A stretch of DNA of 8,545 nt. Source: Actinomycetota bacterium (GTDB taxonomy: Bacteria > Actinomycetota > Actinomycetes > Propionibacteriales > Propionibacteriaceae). A program made the translations under genes and the position numbers. The stretch is from the NCBI GenBank assembly GCA_016213595.1, contig JACRAA010000425.1, positions 1-8,545 of the forward strand, read 5' to 3'. This document shows positions 6,090 to 8,545 of this stretch, one piece after another. Under the pieces are notes generated by a model. It ran no database searches, was not told the origin of the DNA, and saw only the letters and a program-made list of their open reading frames with translations. Every line of letters starts with the position of its first letter. Position 1 is the stretch's first letter.

Positions 6090-6503
6090 ATGACCCTTTC
6101 AGCGCAGCCCAGTCTCCTCCCGGTCCCGGTCCGGGACAACGCCCATGCCAGGGTCGCCGTCGCCTGTACGTGCGCGGCCTCTGCCGGGGTCCACGCCGGT
6201 CTCGTACCGGAGCACCTCAGGGAGGCCCCTCCTCTGGCCGTGGCCTTCGCGCTGTCCGCCGCCCTCTTCGCGCTCGCCGCCCTGGTCATCAGGCAGCCTT
6301 CGTCCGGGTCATGGGCGGCAGCCGGCGTCGCGGTCCTGCTGGTCTCCACCGCACTGGCGTACGTGGCGTCGCGGACGACAGGGATACCGGTGCTCTCGCC
6401 GGCGCCCGAAGAAGCCGACGTGCTCGGCCTGTCGGTCTCAGCACTCGAGGTCGCGGCCGCAGCCGTGGCCATCCGCCTCCTCCCTCGAAAGGAAACGAGA
6501 TGA
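6090..6503 (+). CDS. Four-helix integral membrane protein of unknown function
   Basis: A 137-aa protein with hydrophobic helices around residues 21-38, 48-67, 75-94 and 111-130. The first helix runs into a polar motif GVHAGLVPEHLREAP with His35, Pro40, Glu41 and His42, and the third into YVASRTTGIP. I recall similar small actinobacterial membrane proteins with a H-x4-PEH motif but no established role; histidines near the membrane face could bind metal or protons, which is speculation. The ATG at 6090 is chosen because it lies 5 nt after the shared promoter block; the nearby ATG at 6085 hits a stop after two codons. No Shine-Dalgarno is present, so the message is probably leaderless. It overlaps the next gene as ATGA (6500-6503). 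Confidence 0.85.
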   Translation: MTLSAQPSLLPVPVRDNAHARVAVACTCAASAGVHAGLVPEHLREAPPLAVAFALSAALFALAALVIRQPSSGSWAAAGVAVLLVSTALAYVASRTTGIPVLSPAPEEADVLGLSVSALEVAAAAVAIRLLPRKETR

Positions 6504-7195
6504 ACCTTCTCCACACCGGGCGGCGCGGCTCGGCGTCCGCGGTCAAGCTGCTGGTCAGCGCCCTCCTCGGACTCGCGCTCGCCCTCGGTATCGGCTCCTC
6601 CGCCGGCGTGGCCGCGGCCGCGGGGCACGGCGACAAGGCGCCGGTATCGGCCGTCCACTCCCGACTGGCCTTCCACGACGCCATGCGCAAGCTGTGGGAA
6701 GACCACGTGACGTGGACGCGACTCGCCATCGTCACCTTCGCCGACGGCTCCGGGGGCTTCTCGGCCACAGCCGGACGTCTGCTCCAGAACCAGGTGGACA
6801 TCGGAGACGCCATCAAGCCCTTCTACGGGGACGCGGCCGGCAAGCAGCTGACCGCACTGCTCCACGACCACATCACGATCGCGGTGGAGCTGCTGCAGGC
6901 TGCGAAGGCTGGTGACGCCGGCGCCTTCGCGTCAGCGAAGACCCGCTGGTACGCCAATGCCAACCAGATCGCCGACTTCCTGGCCGCAGCGAACCCAAAG
7001 GCCTGGCCCGACGACCTCATGCGAGCCGACATGAAGACCCACCTCGACCAGACCCTGGCCGAGGCGTCGGACGAGCTGGACGGCCAGTACGCGGCCAGCG
7101 TCTCCGACTACGAGGCCATCCATGCGCACATCTTGATGATGGCCGACACGCTCAGCAGCGGCATCATCGCGGCGTTCCCAACCAGCTTCCGCTGA
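6500..7195 (+). CDS. Secreted all-helical protein with internal duplication, function unknown
   Basis: A 231-aa exported protein. Residues 1-42 form a signal peptide (basic N-terminus, hydrophobic 16-31, Ala-rich cleavage region near 38-42). The mature part looks like a helical bundle with two related halves: N-x3-I-G-D-x-I at 97-105 and N-x3-I-A-D-x-L at 153-161, each followed 18-19 residues later by a His in an amphipathic helix (His124 in LLHDHI, His181 in MKTHL). Other helices carry His59, His69 (WEDHVTW) and His208/His210 (AIHAHIL). The His/Asp/Glu pattern could suit a metal or heme site, but no known motif is matched. The start ATG 6500 has AAAGGAAA at 6488-6495 upstream and overlaps the membrane protein stop, so the two are made together. 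A longer in-frame opening back to 5639 is not coding. Confidence 0.88.
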   Translation: MNLLHTGRRGSASAVKLLVSALLGLALALGIGSSAGVAAAAGHGDKAPVSAVHSRLAFHDAMRKLWEDHVTWTRLAIVTFADGSGGFSATAGRLLQNQVDIGDAIKPFYGDAAGKQLTALLHDHITIAVELLQAAKAGDAGAFASAKTRWYANANQIADFLAAANPKAWPDDLMRADMKTHLDQTLAEASDELDGQYAASVSDYEAIHAHILMMADTLSSGIIAAFPTSFR

Positions 7196-7202
7196 CACCG
7201 GA

Positions 7203-7239
7203 CCCAGTGGCCCCCGCCTCACAGGAGGGGGCCATTGGG
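7203..7239 (+). terminator. Strong hairpin terminator-like element after the secreted protein gene
   Basis: CCCAGTGGCCCCC (7203-7215) pairs with GGGGGCCATTGGG (7227-7239) over 13 bp including one G-U pair. The apical loop can add CCT/AGG. It begins 7 nt after the stop at 7195. No T-run follows, as is often the case for terminators in high-GC Actinobacteria. Confidence 0.7.
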
Positions 7240-7294
7240 GTGCGTACCAGGTCGCCCCTTCTGTGACCGCGTCGGTGGTGCGAGACTCGGGGAG

Positions 7295-8248
7295 GTGGAG
7301 GCGGGTACGCGGGATATCGAGCTGACGATGGACGACCTACGAGCCGTGGTCGGCTGGGCTGTGGCCTGTGCCGAGCCAGCGCTCGTCATCTTCGTGAAGG
7401 CAAGACCGGAAGACCGACGTCCGGCTGCGGCTCTTGACGCCGCACGATCCTTCCGCGACGGGGCGCCCCGCTCGGCGCTCCTTCGCACCACCGCCCTCGA
7501 CGCGCATCGCGCCGGGAGGGATGCGCCGACTGCCGCCGCACGGCACGCCGCGGACGCGGCCGGAGACGCTGCAGCGGCGGCGTACCTGCATCCGCTCCCC
7601 GAGGTGACACAGCTGCGGCACCTGCTCGGCGCTGCCGCCCAGGCCGCCCGAGCGGCGGAGCTGGCGCGCGGCGGCGACGCCGTGGTCGCGGAGTACGTCA
7701 TCACGGCGGCCGCGAAACGAGCGACCCCGGTCGTACGGGATGTCCTCAGTCGCTATCCGCGAGCGGCAGCGGGAGGTGGCCGAGTTGGGGTCCTGCTGAG
7801 ACGGCTCGACGGCCTTCTTCGGGACCCGCCACCCCCGGCGCGGGTCGTGGACGACCCCGGCCCGTTCTTCCACGGGACCAAGGCCGACGTGCGGCCCGGC
7901 GACCTGCTGACGCCGGGCTGGCGGTCGAACTACGGCTCGACGCCGATCGCGAACCACATCTACCTCACCGCCAGCCGCGAGGGAGCACCGCTCGCTGCCG
8001 CCCTCGCCCGCGGAGACGGGCCAGGGCGGGTCTACCGGGTCGAGCCGTTGGGGACCATCGAGGACGATCCCAACGTCACCGACAAGCGGTTCCCGGGGAA
8101 CCCGACCCGGTCGTACCGCACGAAGGAGCCGTTGCGGGTCGTCGAGGAGGTCGTCGACTGGACCCCGCCACCGCCCGAGCTGATCCTCCGGATGCGAGAG
8201 CGCATGGTCGAGCTGGCCGAGCTCGGGATCGAGGCGATGGACGACTGA
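7295..8248 (+). CDS. Fusion: immunity-protein-like helical domain + rifampin ADP-ribosyltransferase (Arr) domain
   Basis: A 317-aa two-domain protein. Residues about 8-170 are Ala-rich and helical (LTMDDLRAVVGWAVACAEPA, AAAAYLHPL, QLRHLLGAAAQAA, VLSRYP, GGRVGVLLRRLDGLL) and resemble, from memory, the Imm5-like family labelled putative immunity protein. Residues about 188-317 are Arr: FFHGTKADVRPGDLLTPG, RSNYGS, HIYLTAS, RVYRVEP and IEDDPNVTDKRFPGNPTRS. The Arr catalytic residues His, Tyr and Asp (19/49/84 in M. smegmatis Arr) align with His193, Tyr223 and Asp258 at identical spacing (30 and 35). Arr transfers ADP-ribose from NAD+ to rifamycins, inactivating them. The start is uncertain: GTG 7295 keeps the family-like IELTMDDLRAV; ATG 7328 would remove 11 residues and could be leaderless behind TATCGA (7315-7320). 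TTG 7235 lies in the hairpin and is unlikely. Confidence 0.88.
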   Translation: MEAGTRDIELTMDDLRAVVGWAVACAEPALVIFVKARPEDRRPAAALDAARSFRDGAPRSALLRTTALDAHRAGRDAPTAAARHAADAAGDAAAAAYLHPLPEVTQLRHLLGAAAQAARAAELARGGDAVVAEYVITAAAKRATPVVRDVLSRYPRAAAGGGRVGVLLRRLDGLLRDPPPPARVVDDPGPFFHGTKADVRPGDLLTPGWRSNYGSTPIANHIYLTASREGAPLAAALARGDGPGRVYRVEPLGTIEDDPNVTDKRFPGNPTRSYRTKEPLRVVEEVVDWTPPPPELILRMRERMVELAELGIEAMDD

Positions 8249-8269
8249 TGCCGCTGCGCCACTTGGCGG

Positions 8270-8545
8270 TCAGTCGATCCGCTCGGCCAGCGAGACGATG
8301 ATCCCCTCGGGTCCGCGGACGTAGGCCATGAGCCACGTGTTCTCGTACTGACCGATGCCGCCGACGAGGCCGTAGCCGTCTCGGGCCAGGCGCTCGACCG
8401 TCCCCCGGAGATCCGTGATCTCGAAGCACACGTTGCGCAGCCCCAGCTCGTTGGCCATCGCGGACGGCGACCCGGGGACGTGCTCCGGCCTGACGAACCT
8501 CGCAAGCTCGAGGCGCGTCCCTCCTTGTGGAGGACGCAGCATCAC
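8270..8545 (-). CDS. VOC (glyoxalase/bleomycin-resistance) family protein, C-terminal part
   Basis: Ninety-one codons open to the window edge, so the gene starts beyond 8545; the GTG/ATG at the edge are probably internal. The segment reads as the second half of a VOC metalloenzyme or binding protein: LRPPQGGTRLELARF, the linker HVPGSPSAMANELGLRN, then the final beta-alpha-beta module VCFEITDLRGTVERLARDG, YENTWLMAYVRGPEGI and IVSLAERI. A Glu in GPEGI fits the usual C-terminal metal ligand, while the position often His at the start of the last module is Asn here. The substrate is not predictable. It converges with the Arr fusion, with 21 bp between stops holding a weak CGCC-ACTT-GGCG hairpin. 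Confidence 0.85.
   Translation of the reverse strand: MMLRPPQGGTRLELARFVRPEHVPGSPSAMANELGLRNVCFEITDLRGTVERLARDGYGLVGGIGQYENTWLMAYVRGPEGIIVSLAERID

Noticed and set aside
5639..7195. 518-codon version of the secreted protein
   Set aside because: The N-terminal 287 codons are Arg/Pro-rich and cross the promoter pair and the membrane gene; a signal peptide and ribosome binding site support ATG 6500.
1..8545. CRISPR array, insertion sequence ends, attachment-site duplications
   Set aside because: No spaced repeats, transposase or integrase frames; no second copy of a tRNA 3' end was seen in the window.

Overview
The window is GC-rich DNA with GTG starts, stop/start overlaps, probable leaderless transcripts and tRNAs without an encoded CCA. 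This fits a high-GC actinobacterium, and the protein wording (CPBP protease, zf-HC2 anti-sigma, Arr) recalls Nocardioidaceae or Propionibacteriales. That placement is an inference, not a search result. Genes are densely packed and nothing looks like an insertion sequence, phage or CRISPR array.

Layout. 1-702: 3' part of a fumarylacetoacetate hydrolase-family gene, overlapping a CPBP intramembrane protease (689-1639). 1613-1916: a stable-RNA unit with a promoter, tRNA-Gln(CTG), tRNA-Glu(CTC) and a textbook intrinsic terminator. 2089-2934: a secreted chymotrypsin-fold serine protease, convergent with an aldo/keto reductase (2982-3809, minus). The reductase is divergent from a TIM-barrel amidohydrolase (3917-4861, plus). 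4874-6005 (minus): a translationally coupled operon of a 76-aa conserved protein of unknown function, an ECF-type sigma factor and an 80-aa zinc-finger anti-sigma factor. 6090-7195 (plus), divergent from it: a four-helix membrane protein overlapping a secreted all-helical protein, closed by a strong hairpin. 7295-8248: a fusion of an immunity-protein-like helical domain to a rifampin ADP-ribosyltransferase (Arr) domain. 8270-8545 (minus): the C-terminal part of a VOC-family protein running off the window.

The most interesting region is 4874-7239. The 84-bp gap between the sigma operon and the membrane/secreted pair holds two facing copies of one two-part element: GGTAAGA, 14 or 15 nt, GACACCAAC, 5 nt, ATG. 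The blocks sit at about -35 and -10 if each transcript starts on its own ATG. This suggests one sigma factor, probably the one encoded here, fires both directions from a symmetric leaderless promoter pair. The sigma/anti-sigma circuit would then regulate itself and control an envelope module of one membrane and one exported protein. The second notable item is the Arr fusion, where an antibiotic-modifying domain is joined to a domain better known from immunity proteins.
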